10,380 bases of DNA. It comes from Flavobacterium sp. (lineage in GTDB: Bacteria; Bacteroidota; Bacteroidia; Flavobacteriales; Flavobacteriaceae). The DNA lies in the NCBI GenBank assembly GCA_019105125.1, contig JAHRWO010000392.1:1-10380 (forward strand), in the 5' to 3' direction. The position numbers were made by a program, and so were the translations under genes. The notes below the pieces were generated by a model. The model ran no database searches. It had not been told where the DNA came from and worked only from the letters and a program-made list of their open reading frames with translations. Positions 1 to 6,256 of the stretch are shown here, piece by piece. Numbering within the stretch: position 1 is the first letter of the stretch; each line of letters begins with the position of its first letter.

Positions 1-175
1 ACCAACCGTTTTCACCAAGAACTTGCGAATTTCCAGTTAACGCATGATTCACTACCACCAAAGGCACCGAACCAATCGGTTGTCCAAACAATTGATACGA
101 CAAAATCACTTTGGATTGCACTACTCCATTTTGCAATGAAACATTTTGGAACACTATTTTTTGAATTGTACTCAT
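1..175 (-). CDS. metX: Homoserine O-acetyltransferase, N-terminal fragment (cut by window edge)
   Basis: Only the first 58 codons are present. The reading frame starts with ATG at 175 and stays open to position 1. The translation begins MSTIQKIVFQNVSLQNG and contains LSYQLFG and the segment VVNHALTGNSQVLGENGW. The latter resembles the N-terminal part of the alpha/beta-hydrolase-fold homoserine O-acetyltransferases, where an LTG-type turn follows the first core strand. The catalytic Ser, Asp and His lie in the missing part. The enzyme transfers acetyl from acetyl-CoA to homoserine, giving O-acetylhomoserine, the substrate of the sulfhydrylase encoded just upstream. That pairing is the main contextual support. 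The gap to metY is 64 nt and holds a terminator hairpin whose T-tract ends about 10 nt before this ATG, so expression probably depends on readthrough. The purine-rich AAAAGAAAG before the start is the only candidate ribosome site. The family call rests on a short fragment and recognised motifs. Confidence 0.82.
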   Translation of the reverse strand, partial: MSTIQKIVFQNVSLQNGVVQSKVILSYQLFGQPIGSVPLVVVNHALTGNSQVLGENGW

Positions 176-184
176 CTTTCTTTT

Positions 185-224
185 AAAAAAAAGACTGCCT
201 TTAGGTAGGTCTATCGGCAGCCTT
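185..224 (-). terminator. Intrinsic terminator between metY and metX
   Basis: Read on the minus strand, AAGGCTGCC (224-216) pairs with GGCAGTCTT (199-191), nine pairs including one G-U, around a 16-nt loop. A run of eight T (192-185) follows. An alternative smaller fold uses AGAC and CCT in the loop against AGG and GTCT. The hairpin sits after the metY stop and just before the metX start. It probably lowers metX expression relative to metY rather than ending the operon. There is no T-tract on the plus strand. Confidence 0.78.
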
Positions 225-239
225 CAAACAAACAAAAAC

Positions 240-1532
240 CTAAACTAAATTTTGAACTGGCAATTTTTCGAAAACACTTTGTAAATCGTCTTTCAAGTCT
301 TCTATATCTTCTAATCCAACAGATAAACGAATCAAATCTTTCGTTACGCCAGTTGTGATTTGTTGTTCTTCTGACAATTGTTGGTGCGTAGTACTTGCTG
401 GATGAATTATTAATGATTTTGTATCACCAATATTCGCCAACAATGAGAAAAACTGGGTTTCATCGGCTACTTTTTTAGCAGCTTCGTAACCGCCTTTTAA
501 TCCAAAAGTTACGATACCGCTTTGTCCTTCTGGTAAATATTCTTGTGCTAAATCATAATATTTTGATGAAATCAATCCAGGATAATTTACCCAAGCCACT
601 TCTGGACGTTTTTGTAACCATTTTGCTAATTCCAAAGCATTTTCACTGTGCTTTTTGATTCGAATGGATAAAGTTTCCAATCCTTGAATAATTTGAAATG
701 CGTTAAACGGACTCAAAGCAGCACCTAAATCACGTAAACCTTCGATTCTAACTTTTGCGATAAAAGATGCAGCGCCTAACACTTCATAATATTTTAATCC
801 GTGATAACCTGCTGAAGGTTCTGTGAATTCCGGGAATTTTCCGTTGCTCCAATCAAAATTTCCTGCATCAATGATAACTCCTCCAAGCGAAGTTCCGTTT
901 CCACCGATGTATTTTGTTAATGAATGAATTACGATGTTGGCTCCGTGTTCGATTGGGTTTAGCAAAAAGGGTGTTGCCACTGTATTATCTACTATAAAAG
1001 GCACTTTGTAGGTTTGTGCGGCTTTTGAAATGGCTTTTAAATCGAGTACATCTAATTTTGGATTTCCTAAACTTTCGGCGAAAAACACACGAGTATTTTC
1101 TTGAGCAGCCTTTAAAAAATTTTCTGGATTTGATGGATCTACGAAGGTTGTTGTGATGCCTAATCTTGGCAAAGTCACGTTTAATAAATTATAAGTTCCA
1201 CCATATAAACTGTTAGAAGCTACAATGTGGTCGCCTGCTTTTAATAACGTTAATAAAGCAGTTGAAATTGCTGCTGTTCCTGAAGCGGTTACGACAGCAC
1301 CGATTCCACCTTCTAATTTGGCTAAGCGTTGTTCTAAGATGTCGTTTGTTGGGTTGTTTAATCTTGTATAAATAAAACCAGCTTCGGCTAAACCAAAAAG
1401 ATTGGCTGCGTGGTCTGAATTATTAAACACATAGGATGTAGTTTGGTAAATTGGAACCGCTCTCGTTCCTGCGTTTTTAGTTGTGTCGTGTCCTGCGTGT
1501 AATGCGTTTGTTGCAAATTTATTTGTGCTCAT
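240..1532 (-). CDS. metY: O-acetylhomoserine sulfhydrylase (O-acetylhomoserine aminocarboxypropyltransferase)
   Basis: This is a 430-residue PLP enzyme of the Cys/Met metabolism fold-type I family, at the usual MetY length. It condenses O-acetylhomoserine with sulfide to homocysteine in the cytosol, and some members also accept O-acetylserine. Visible landmarks are YTRLNNPT (55-62, phosphate-binding Tyr/Arg), ASGTAAIS (83-90), SLYGGTYNL (108-116), VDNT with the PLP-ring Asp182, and SLTKYIGGNG with the Schiff-base Lys207. The C-terminal stretch LIRLSVGLEDIEDL is also typical of the family. The start MSTNKFATNALHAG matches the usual N-terminus. The insertion containing FPEFTEPSAGYHGL is characteristic of MetY rather than of cystathionine gamma-synthase. 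It is transcribed away from metK and followed by metX. A long leader with a Met-codon-rich ORF and an attenuator precedes it, so regulation by methionine supply is inferred. Confidence 0.95.
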   Translation of the reverse strand: MSTNKFATNALHAGHDTTKNAGTRAVPIYQTTSYVFNNSDHAANLFGLAEAGFIYTRLNNPTNDILEQRLAKLEGGIGAVVTASGTAAISTALLTLLKAGDHIVASNSLYGGTYNLLNVTLPRLGITTTFVDPSNPENFLKAAQENTRVFFAESLGNPKLDVLDLKAISKAAQTYKVPFIVDNTVATPFLLNPIEHGANIVIHSLTKYIGGNGTSLGGVIIDAGNFDWSNGKFPEFTEPSAGYHGLKYYEVLGAASFIAKVRIEGLRDLGAALSPFNAFQIIQGLETLSIRIKKHSENALELAKWLQKRPEVAWVNYPGLISSKYYDLAQEYLPEGQSGIVTFGLKGGYEAAKKVADETQFFSLLANIGDTKSLIIHPASTTHQQLSEEQQITTGVTKDLIRLSVGLEDIEDLKDDLQSVFEKLPVQNLV

Positions 1533-1597
1533 GATATTTTTATTTTTGATGTTATTGTGTGTTTTTAAAGTATTTTTTTGATTTTACTGAGTTTGAT

Positions 1598-1648
1598 TCA
1601 GCTACACATTCGACAACATCGTCTTGGATTGTAAATGGCTATTTTCAT
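1598..1648 (-). CDS. Possible Cys-rich second leader peptide
   Basis: A 16-codon ORF with ATG at 1648 and TGA at 1600-1598 lies between the attenuator and metY. Its product would be MKIAIYNPRRCCRMCS. Three Cys and one Met fall in the last seven residues, just before the stop, which is where a stalling cluster would sit. Preceding bases are A-rich (AACAAAT) with no clear ribosome site. I see no strong terminator after it: the near-palindrome CTGAATCAAACTCAG at 1587-1601 has no T-tract. It may be a cysteine-sensing leader or a chance ORF, and it has no homology support from the sequence alone. Confidence 0.35.
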   Translation of the reverse strand: MKIAIYNPRRCCRMCS

Positions 1649-1669
1649 ATTTGTTGTGTTTTTAGAAAT

Positions 1670-1697
1670 AAAAAAACCTCTGCTTTCGGCAGAGGTT
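1670..1697 (-). terminator. Attenuator terminator in the metY leader
   Basis: On the minus strand AACCTCTGC (1697-1689), loop CGAAA, and GCAGAGGTT (1683-1675) form a perfect nine-pair hairpin. Seven consecutive T (1676-1670) run out of its base. It lies 137 nt upstream of the metY start and 25 nt after the leader-ORF stop, so it must be conditionally bypassed for metY to be expressed. Its left-arm core CCTCTGC can alternatively pair with a second GCAGAGG inside the leader ORF (1744-1738), which gives an antiterminator. Confidence 0.9.
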
Positions 1698-1778
1698 ATA
1701 TTGAATTAATTTACTTTTAAAATTATGCAATAGGTTTCCTCTGCGGATTATTCCACATCATCATACACATATTGCACA
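1677..1778 (-). promoter_or_regulatory. metY attenuator: competing 1:2, 2:3 and 3:4 RNA helices
   Basis: In the minus-strand transcript, segment 1 TGTGCAATA (1778-1770, within the Met codons) pairs with TATTGCATA (1732-1724, overlapping the leader stop), nine pairs with one G-U. Nested inside, TGTGGA (1757-1752) pairs with TCCGCA (1747-1742), six pairs with one G-U and an ATAA loop. This covers part of segment 2, GCAGAGG (1744-1738). Segment 2 can instead pair with segment 3 CCTCTGC (1695-1689), seven perfect pairs, which excludes the 3:4 terminator (segment 4 is 1683-1677). A ribosome stalled in codons 5-11 would mask segment 1 and free segment 2. A ribosome at the stop codon would cover segment 2. 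The pairings are read directly from the sequence; their use in the cell is inferred. Confidence 0.78.
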
Positions 1779-1791
1779 TTGTAAAGTTCAT
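1723..1791 (-). CDS. Methionine/cysteine-rich leader peptide of metY
   Basis: This is a 22-codon ORF (ATG at 1791, TAA at 1725-1723) starting MNFTMCNMCMMMW. It has six Met codons including three in a row, two Cys codons and one Trp, an extreme composition for so short a peptide. It lies about 20 nt downstream of a predicted promoter start and 25 nt upstream of an intrinsic terminator. Codons 5-12 carry the Met/Cys cluster, and codons 16-18 contain the GCAGAGG that can pair with the terminator's left arm. This matches amino-acid biosynthetic leader peptides that act in ribosome-mediated attenuation. Scarce Met-tRNA would stall the ribosome on the Met run, leaving GCAGAGG free to antiterminate. 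The ribosome preference is unclear, with only A/G-rich AAAAGAAATAAGAA before the ATG. Function is inferred from composition and RNA geometry. Confidence 0.85.
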   Translation of the reverse strand: MNFTMCNMCMMMWNNPQRKPIA

Positions 1792-1817
1792 TTCTTATTT
1801 CTTTTAGTTTGACAGGG

Positions 1818-1841
1818 CAAAATTAGATTTATTTTCTACAA
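1818..1841 (-). promoter_or_regulatory. Predicted promoter of the metY leader
   Basis: The minus strand reads TAATTTTG (1825-1818), an exact fit to the Bacteroidota -7 consensus TAnnTTTG. A TTG at 1841-1839 could serve as the -33 element, but the 13-nt spacing is shorter than usual. Transcription would start near 1811, about 20 nt before the leader ATG, the short distance expected for an attenuator leader. Confidence 0.55.
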
Positions 1842-1941
1842 TAAAAAAATAAATAGATTATTTTTCTAAATTTTGTTATTTAAAAATAAATATTTAGATT
1901 ATTTTTCATTAAAAACAAATTTCAATATGAAAATTTATCTA
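1824..1941. repeat. Four related 13-bp motifs between metY and metK
   Basis: TAGATTATTTTTC occurs exactly at 1854-1866 and 1895-1907. A copy with two changed bases (TAGATTTATTTTC) is at 1824-1836, and an inverted copy (GAAAATTTATCTA, 11 of 13 matching) is at 1929-1941. Start-to-start spacings are 30, 41 and 34 bp, near whole helical turns. They could be operator sites shared by the divergent promoters, but the very AT-rich background makes chance similarity plausible. Apart from these, about 1842-1990 holds nothing I recognise. Confidence 0.35.
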
Positions 1942-1995
1942 AAGAAACCTCTATTTATAATTTCCAAAGAAAAAATAAAAAAAAGTTAACAATCA

Positions 1996-2025
1996 TTTGG
2001 AATTCAATTTCATTTCATACATTTG
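1996..2025 (+). promoter_or_regulatory. Predicted metK promoter
   Basis: TACATTTG at 2018-2025 fits the Bacteroidota -7 consensus TAnnTTTG exactly. TTTG at 1996-1999 fits the -33 element, with an 18-nt spacer. Transcription is predicted near 2032, a few bases before the riboswitch P1 arm at 2040. This leaves an untranslated leader of about 125 nt before metK. Confidence 0.7.
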
Positions 2026-2039
2026 CATCCGAAAACTAA

Positions 2040-2088
2040 GAGGAAAAATTTGAACTGATTGCAACCTCATTAAAAAATGCTAAAGCAG
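2040..2088 (+). ncRNA. SAM-II-type riboswitch aptamer upstream of metK
   Basis: GAGG (2040-2043) and CCTC (2065-2068) form a short P1. The enclosed loop ATTTGAACTGATTGCA closely follows the SAM-II pattern ATTTrAnCnnATTGCA. The sequence after P1, TTAAAAAATGCTAAAG, matches the A-rich strand plus the conserved GCTAAA that builds the pseudoknot. Length and spacing agree with the alphaproteobacterial/Bacteroidota SAM-II class. The P1 helix is only four pairs with an AAA/A internal asymmetry, so the fold relies on the pseudoknot. The family binds S-adenosylmethionine, the product of the gene it precedes, so negative feedback is the natural reading. The match is from memory of the consensus, with no covariance search. 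Confidence 0.78.
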
Positions 2089-2131
2089 TAATTACTACTC
2101 CTTTAGGCACTACCTGCAATTATTTTTCCTC
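2040..2131 (+). promoter_or_regulatory. Predicted expression platform: anti-aptamer helices of the metK leader
   Basis: Three nested helices compete with the aptamer. GAGGAAAAAT (2040-2049) pairs with ATTTTTCCTC (2122-2131), ten perfect pairs. GATTGCA (2057-2063) pairs with TGCAATT (2115-2121), seven pairs with one G-U. TGCTAAAG (2078-2085) pairs with CTTTA and GCA (2101-2109), eight pairs around a bulged G. Each takes up an aptamer element: the P1 5' arm, the conserved loop, and the pseudoknot strand. With the aptamer folded, GCAGTA (2085-2090) could pair with TACCTGC (2111-2117) just before the T-rich tract at 2120-2127, as a weak terminator. Pairings are seen; the switching direction is inferred. 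Confidence 0.6.
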
Positions 2132-2156
2132 GCTTAAAATTTAAAAATAATTTATT

Positions 2157-3407
2157 ATGGCTTATTTATTTACGTCAGAATCAGTGAGTGAAGGACATCC
2201 TGACAAAGTTGCGGATCAAATTTCAGATGCATTAATTGATAACTTTTTAGCATTTGACCCTGAGTCAAAAGTAGCTTGTGAAACTTTAGTAACTACAGGT
2301 CAGGTAATTTTAGCTGGGGAAGTTAAATCAAACACGTATTTAGATGTACAAACTATCGCAAGAGATGTAATCAAGAAAATTGGTTATACAAAAAGCGAAT
2401 ATATGTTCGAAGCGAATTCTTGTGGTGTTTTATCTGCTATTCACGAACAATCTGCTGACATTAACCAAGGAGTTGACAGAGCTAGCAAAGAAGAGCAAGG
2501 TGCTGGTGACCAAGGAATGATGTTTGGTTATGCCACAAATGAAACAGCTGAGTTCATGCCTTTAGCATTGAAATTATCACACCAAATTCTTCAAGAATTA
2601 GCGGATTTAAGAAGAGAAAACAAAGAAATCACTTACTTACGTCCGGATGCAAAATCTCAAGTTACTTTAGAATATTCTGATGATAACAAACCGGTTCGTA
2701 TTGATGCTATCGTAGTTTCAACTCAACATGATGATTTTGCTGATGAACCAACGATGTTGGCTAAAATCAAAAAAGATATCATTGAAATTTTGATTCCAAG
2801 AGTGATTGCTAAAAATCCTCAATACGCTCATTTATTTAATGATGCAATTAAATATCACATTAACCCAACAGGAAAATTCGTAATTGGAGGACCTCACGGA
2901 GACACTGGTTTAACAGGAAGAAAAATTATCGTAGATACTTACGGTGGAAAAGGAGCTCACGGTGGTGGTGCTTTCTCAGGAAAAGACCCATCTAAAGTAG
3001 ACCGTTCTGCTGCTTATGCGACTCGTCATATTGCTAAAAATTTAGTAGCTGCTGGTGTTGCTGACGAAATTTTAGTGCAAGTTTCTTATGCAATTGGAGT
3101 TGCCGAACCAACATCAATCAATGTAAACACTTATGGAACATCGAAAGTAAACTTAACTGATGGAGAAATTAGTAAAGTAGTTGAAGGTATTTTCGACATG
3201 CGTCCGTACTTTATTGAACAACGTTTGAAATTAAGAAATCCGATTTACAGTGAAACTGCTGCTTATGGACACATGGGAAGAACACCAGAAGTCGTGACTA
3301 AAACGTTTACGGCTCCAGGTGGAGAATCTAAAACATTAACTGTAGAATTATTTACTTGGGAAAAATTAGATTTTGTAGATCAAGTAAAAGCTGCTTTTAA
3401 ATTATAA
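2157..3407 (+). CDS. metK: S-adenosylmethionine synthetase (methionine adenosyltransferase)
   Basis: This 416-residue cytosolic enzyme makes S-adenosylmethionine from ATP and methionine, releasing phosphate and pyrophosphate. The family signatures are all present: [11 protein letters not shown] (7-17) with the catalytic His14, [15 protein letters not shown] (115-129), [13 protein letters not shown] (244-256), and the glycine-rich [17 protein letters not shown] (261-277) followed by KVDRSAAY. Length agrees with bacterial MetK (about 380-420); the stretch around residues 150-215 is a little longer than in Escherichia coli. The ATG at 2157 gives the canonical [18 protein letters not shown]-terminus. 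An A/T-rich stretch rather than a Shine-Dalgarno precedes it. It is divergent from metY, which supplies homocysteine for methionine. It is expressed from a 125-nt leader with a SAM-II-type aptamer, so product feedback is likely. A strong bidirectional terminator follows, suggesting a single-gene transcript. Confidence 0.97.
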   Translation: MAYLFTSESVSEGHPDKVADQISDALIDNFLAFDPESKVACETLVTTGQVILAGEVKSNTYLDVQTIARDVIKKIGYTKSEYMFEANSCGVLSAIHEQSADINQGVDRASKEEQGAGDQGMMFGYATNETAEFMPLALKLSHQILQELADLRRENKEITYLRPDAKSQVTLEYSDDNKPVRIDAIVVSTQHDDFADEPTMLAKIKKDIIEILIPRVIAKNPQYAHLFNDAIKYHINPTGKFVIGGPHGDTGLTGRKIIVDTYGGKGAHGGGAFSGKDPSKVDRSAAYATRHIAKNLVAAGVADEILVQVSYAIGVAEPTSINVNTYGTSKVNLTDGEISKVVEGIFDMRPYFIEQRLKLRNPIYSETAAYGHMGRTPEVVTKTFTAPGGESKTLTVELFTWEKLDFVDQVKAAFKL

Positions 3408-3425
3408 ATAGCACCAAATATTAAA

Positions 3426-3461
3426 AAAGGCTTCAGATAATCTCTGGAGCCTTTCTTTTTT
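3426..3461. terminator. Bidirectional terminator between metK and the barrel-protein gene
   Basis: AAAGGCTTCAGA (3426-3437) and TCTGGAGCCTTT (3443-3454) form a 12-pair stem with one G-U and a five-base loop. Plus-strand transcripts run into CTTTTTT (3455-3461), and minus-strand transcripts meet six T (3428-3423 read in reverse). It lies in the 72-bp gap between two convergent stop codons and serves both genes. Confidence 0.9.
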
Positions 3462-3479
3462 ATAAGTGTTTCAAAATTA

Positions 3480-6230
3480 CTACAAGCTGTATTGTAATGA
3501 AAATATGATGTATCTCGGCTGAACAAAATATTGAGATGAATTAAAACTTACTACATTAAAACTATCTCGGTTAATTGATTTTGTATTCAACAAGTTGGTA
3601 CCGCTAATTCTATATTCTAACTTAGAATCTTTTTTTCTGTAGTTTATACTTGCTGTTAACAAATCGAAAGTATTATTAATGTTTCCATCTCTTGATCTGA
3701 AATCATTATAAGTATAAGTCGAAGTCAACGCTAAACCTTCAATAATTCTGTAATCTAAAGTTACTGACGGACTATGTGTTGTAAAAACTGCACCTGGATT
3801 TTCATTAATATTGATTCCGTAAGCCGCTTCTATATTAGGCATTTTTTGAAATTGAGTTCCTAAACTCACACGGTAAAATTGATTCCAGTTTTCGATACTT
3901 CTAGAAAAATCAACACCTGGATTTGTTGGATCTGCCGGATTAACAAATAACTGATTGTTTTTCGTCCAAGTAATATTCGTTACAGCACTTGCTTTATAAT
4001 ATTTTTTAAAAGAACGTTGGTACGAAAAAGTTCCTGAAACCGATTCATTTGTAAAATTAGCATTTACTCTTTCACTGATTTGGCTAATTCCATTAAAGAA
4101 CGAACGATTCACCACAGGATCTTTTGTTGATGTGTAATTCAAAAATGCAAAAATCGTTGTGTAATTAAACAAATTGTATTTTGAGTATCGTAAATTATGA
4201 TTTTGTTGCAATGCGTTCTCAATAAATCGATTACCCGAACTTAACGAGTTGAAATTGTTTAACGTAAAACCATCAACCAATGTATTTACATCATTAAAAA
4301 AGTTACTCATTCTATAATTATAGGTCAACGACTCCGATTTCTTGATATCCCATTGAGCAAAAACATCTGGTAAAACTCTGAAGAAATCATCACGAACTCT
4401 TGAGTTTAATTGATCGTTGTAAATATTAAATTGGTGAAAATTCACACCTGGATTAAAAGTAAAATTTTTACCAATGATGAATTTATAATGCATCCCTAAA
4501 TAAGCATCATTAAAACTATACTTCACATCGTTATCAAAAATTAAATCACCATTATCAGGCAATTGATACAGTGAACCATTGTCTAATAACTGAAAAATTG
4601 ATGAATTATAACCTTGATACGAATTTGTATTTCCCAAAGTAATATTTAAAATACTTTTATTATTGATGGTATAATAGTAATCTGCTTTAGCATCAACTTT
4701 ATTTGTTTTCACAAAACGTTCTTGTCGAATATCATAACGACTTTGTCCTGATTGAAATCCGATTCCTGGGAATGGATCTTCAAGCAAGCTAGGATTGTAA
4801 AACGGATCTTCATCTTGATATAAATGTTGGACTTCTAAAACAAATGTATTTTTCTCGTCTTTGGTCCAAAACATATTTAAACTTTGTTGAAAAGCAACCG
4901 GATCTTGATCTTTAAAAGAAATGATATTGTTTGTTCTATCAATATTTCCTGAACTTGAAAAAATAGTAGATTGTGAATTTACTACATTATCTTCCGATTG
5001 ACTTGAACGACGAAAAGTTGCATCATAATCCAATTGAAAATCCGCGCTTTTTTTGTATTTCGAACCTAATTTAAAAACCACCAAATTATCTCTTAAATTA
5101 GATACATCAGAACGATCTTCAATGGTTTGCAACTCTGATGAATTAGGCTGAAAAATTCCAAAGTTAGATTTTGTATTCGTTAGGGTTTTGTTTGAAGAAA
5201 TTACTCCAAATCCACTAAGATTCCATTTATCTGTAACTTGTTGGGTTAAATTTAAAGCACCAAACTTTGTATCAAGCTCTAAAGCTCTATCATTTTGAGT
5301 AGTTGAAATTCCAAGATTATTACTCGAAATTCCTATGTTTGTTCCGCTTCTAGCAATCGTATTTCTTGCCCCACCTGTCAAACGAAAGAAATCGCGAATA
5401 GAGAAAGGAACTTCTCCAATATTATTGAAATTTGAAATTACATTAACTGTAGTCTTTGGACTATAGTAAAATATTTTCGGATTGATAACGTAGCGTTCAT
5501 CTGGTCCGCCACCTACTAAAATATCACCAAACCAAAACTTGTCTTTACCTTTTTTAAGCTTGATATTTAAAGCAATATTTTCTTCGTTATTTTCTAATCC
5601 TTTTAATTGAGAAACTTCATTGAAATTTCGCAATACTTGCACTTTATCAACCGCATCTGACGGAATGTTTTTGGAACCAATTTTTGTATCGCCTTCAAAA
5701 AACTTCTTACCTTCCACTAATAATTGAGTAACTTTTCTACCTTCAACTTCAATTTCTCCATCTTCATTTACTTGAACACCGGGAAGTTTTTTTAATACAT
5801 CTTCTAGTTTTCTTTCGGTACCCGTTTTAAAAGAATCGGCATTGTAAACAATGGTATCGCCACTAATAGAAACAGGCATTTCTTGAACAATTTCTACCCC
5901 TTTTAAAAGGACACCACCTTCTTTGAGTGTAATTACTTTTCGAATGTTTTCTGTCTTTGTAGTAAATTCTTGATTAAAAGCCTGAAAACCAATAAAACTC
6001 ACCTTTAATTGGTACGTTGAATTTGATTTTACACTAATTTGAAATTTACCTTCTTCATTAGTTATCGCGTATCCATCCATGGCTTTTGTGGCTTGGTTTA
6101 TCACCATAATATTTGCCATTTCTAGGGGATTGCCTAAGGTATCTTTTACAATTCCTTCAAGTTTTATATTTTGAGAATAGCCCCAGTTAAAAGTTAAAAT
6201 TCCCAACAAAAAAATTAATTTTTTTATCAT
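3480..6230 (-). CDS. Outer-membrane beta-barrel protein with N-terminal carboxypeptidase-regulatory-like domain
   Basis: A 916-residue protein starts with a Sec signal peptide, MIKKLIFLLGILTFNWGYSQ. Residues 22-105 form a carboxypeptidase-regulatory-like beta-sandwich (KLEGIVKDTLGNPLEMANI and FIGFQAF). Residues 122-230 resemble a TonB-receptor plug (LEDVLKKLPGVQV, EGRKVTQLLVEGKKFF, DAVDKVQVLRNF). The rest is rich in alternating aromatic and polar residues, as in a large beta-barrel, and ends in SLQYSL, a plausible outer-membrane insertion signal. This is the architecture of the Bacteroidota barrel family related to TonB-dependent receptors (OMP_b-brl_3 type). I see no clear TonB box, so energised transport is not assured. 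It follows the GLPGLI-protein gene with 26 nt between them, so the two are probably one operon and may act together at the outer membrane. The substrate is unknown. Confidence 0.88.
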   Translation of the reverse strand: MIKKLIFLLGILTFNWGYSQNIKLEGIVKDTLGNPLEMANIMVINQATKAMDGYAITNEEGKFQISVKSNSTYQLKVSFIGFQAFNQEFTTKTENIRKVITLKEGGVLLKGVEIVQEMPVSISGDTIVYNADSFKTGTERKLEDVLKKLPGVQVNEDGEIEVEGRKVTQLLVEGKKFFEGDTKIGSKNIPSDAVDKVQVLRNFNEVSQLKGLENNEENIALNIKLKKGKDKFWFGDILVGGGPDERYVINPKIFYYSPKTTVNVISNFNNIGEVPFSIRDFFRLTGGARNTIARSGTNIGISSNNLGISTTQNDRALELDTKFGALNLTQQVTDKWNLSGFGVISSNKTLTNTKSNFGIFQPNSSELQTIEDRSDVSNLRDNLVVFKLGSKYKKSADFQLDYDATFRRSSQSEDNVVNSQSTIFSSSGNIDRTNNIISFKDQDPVAFQQSLNMFWTKDEKNTFVLEVQHLYQDEDPFYNPSLLEDPFPGIGFQSGQSRYDIRQERFVKTNKVDAKADYYYTINNKSILNITLGNTNSYQGYNSSIFQLLDNGSLYQLPDNGDLIFDNDVKYSFNDAYLGMHYKFIIGKNFTFNPGVNFHQFNIYNDQLNSRVRDDFFRVLPDVFAQWDIKKSESLTYNYRMSNFFNDVNTLVDGFTLNNFNSLSSGNRFIENALQQNHNLRYSKYNLFNYTTIFAFLNYTSTKDPVVNRSFFNGISQISERVNANFTNESVSGTFSYQRSFKKYYKASAVTNITWTKNNQLFVNPADPTNPGVDFSRSIENWNQFYRVSLGTQFQKMPNIEAAYGININENPGAVFTTHSPSVTLDYRIIEGLALTSTYTYNDFRSRDGNINNTFDLLTASINYRKKDSKLEYRISGTNLLNTKSINRDSFNVVSFNSSQYFVQPRYIIFSLQYSL

Positions 6231-6256
6231 TTTGTTTGTTCTAAAATTATTACCAA

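Noticed and set aside
1587..1601. Near-palindrome CTGAATCAAACTCAG (minus strand) as a second terminator before metY
   Set aside because: The stem is only about four or five pairs and is followed by an A-rich run, not T.
1927..1989. Plus-strand 20-codon ORF beginning MKIYLKK in the metY-metK gap
   Set aside because: It lies upstream of the predicted metK promoter in very AT-rich DNA, has no informative composition, and its Lys content follows from poly-A.
3480..6230. Calling the barrel protein a true TonB-dependent receptor with a defined substrate
   Set aside because: The plug-like region is present, but no convincing TonB box or substrate clue is visible, so only the broader barrel family is claimed.
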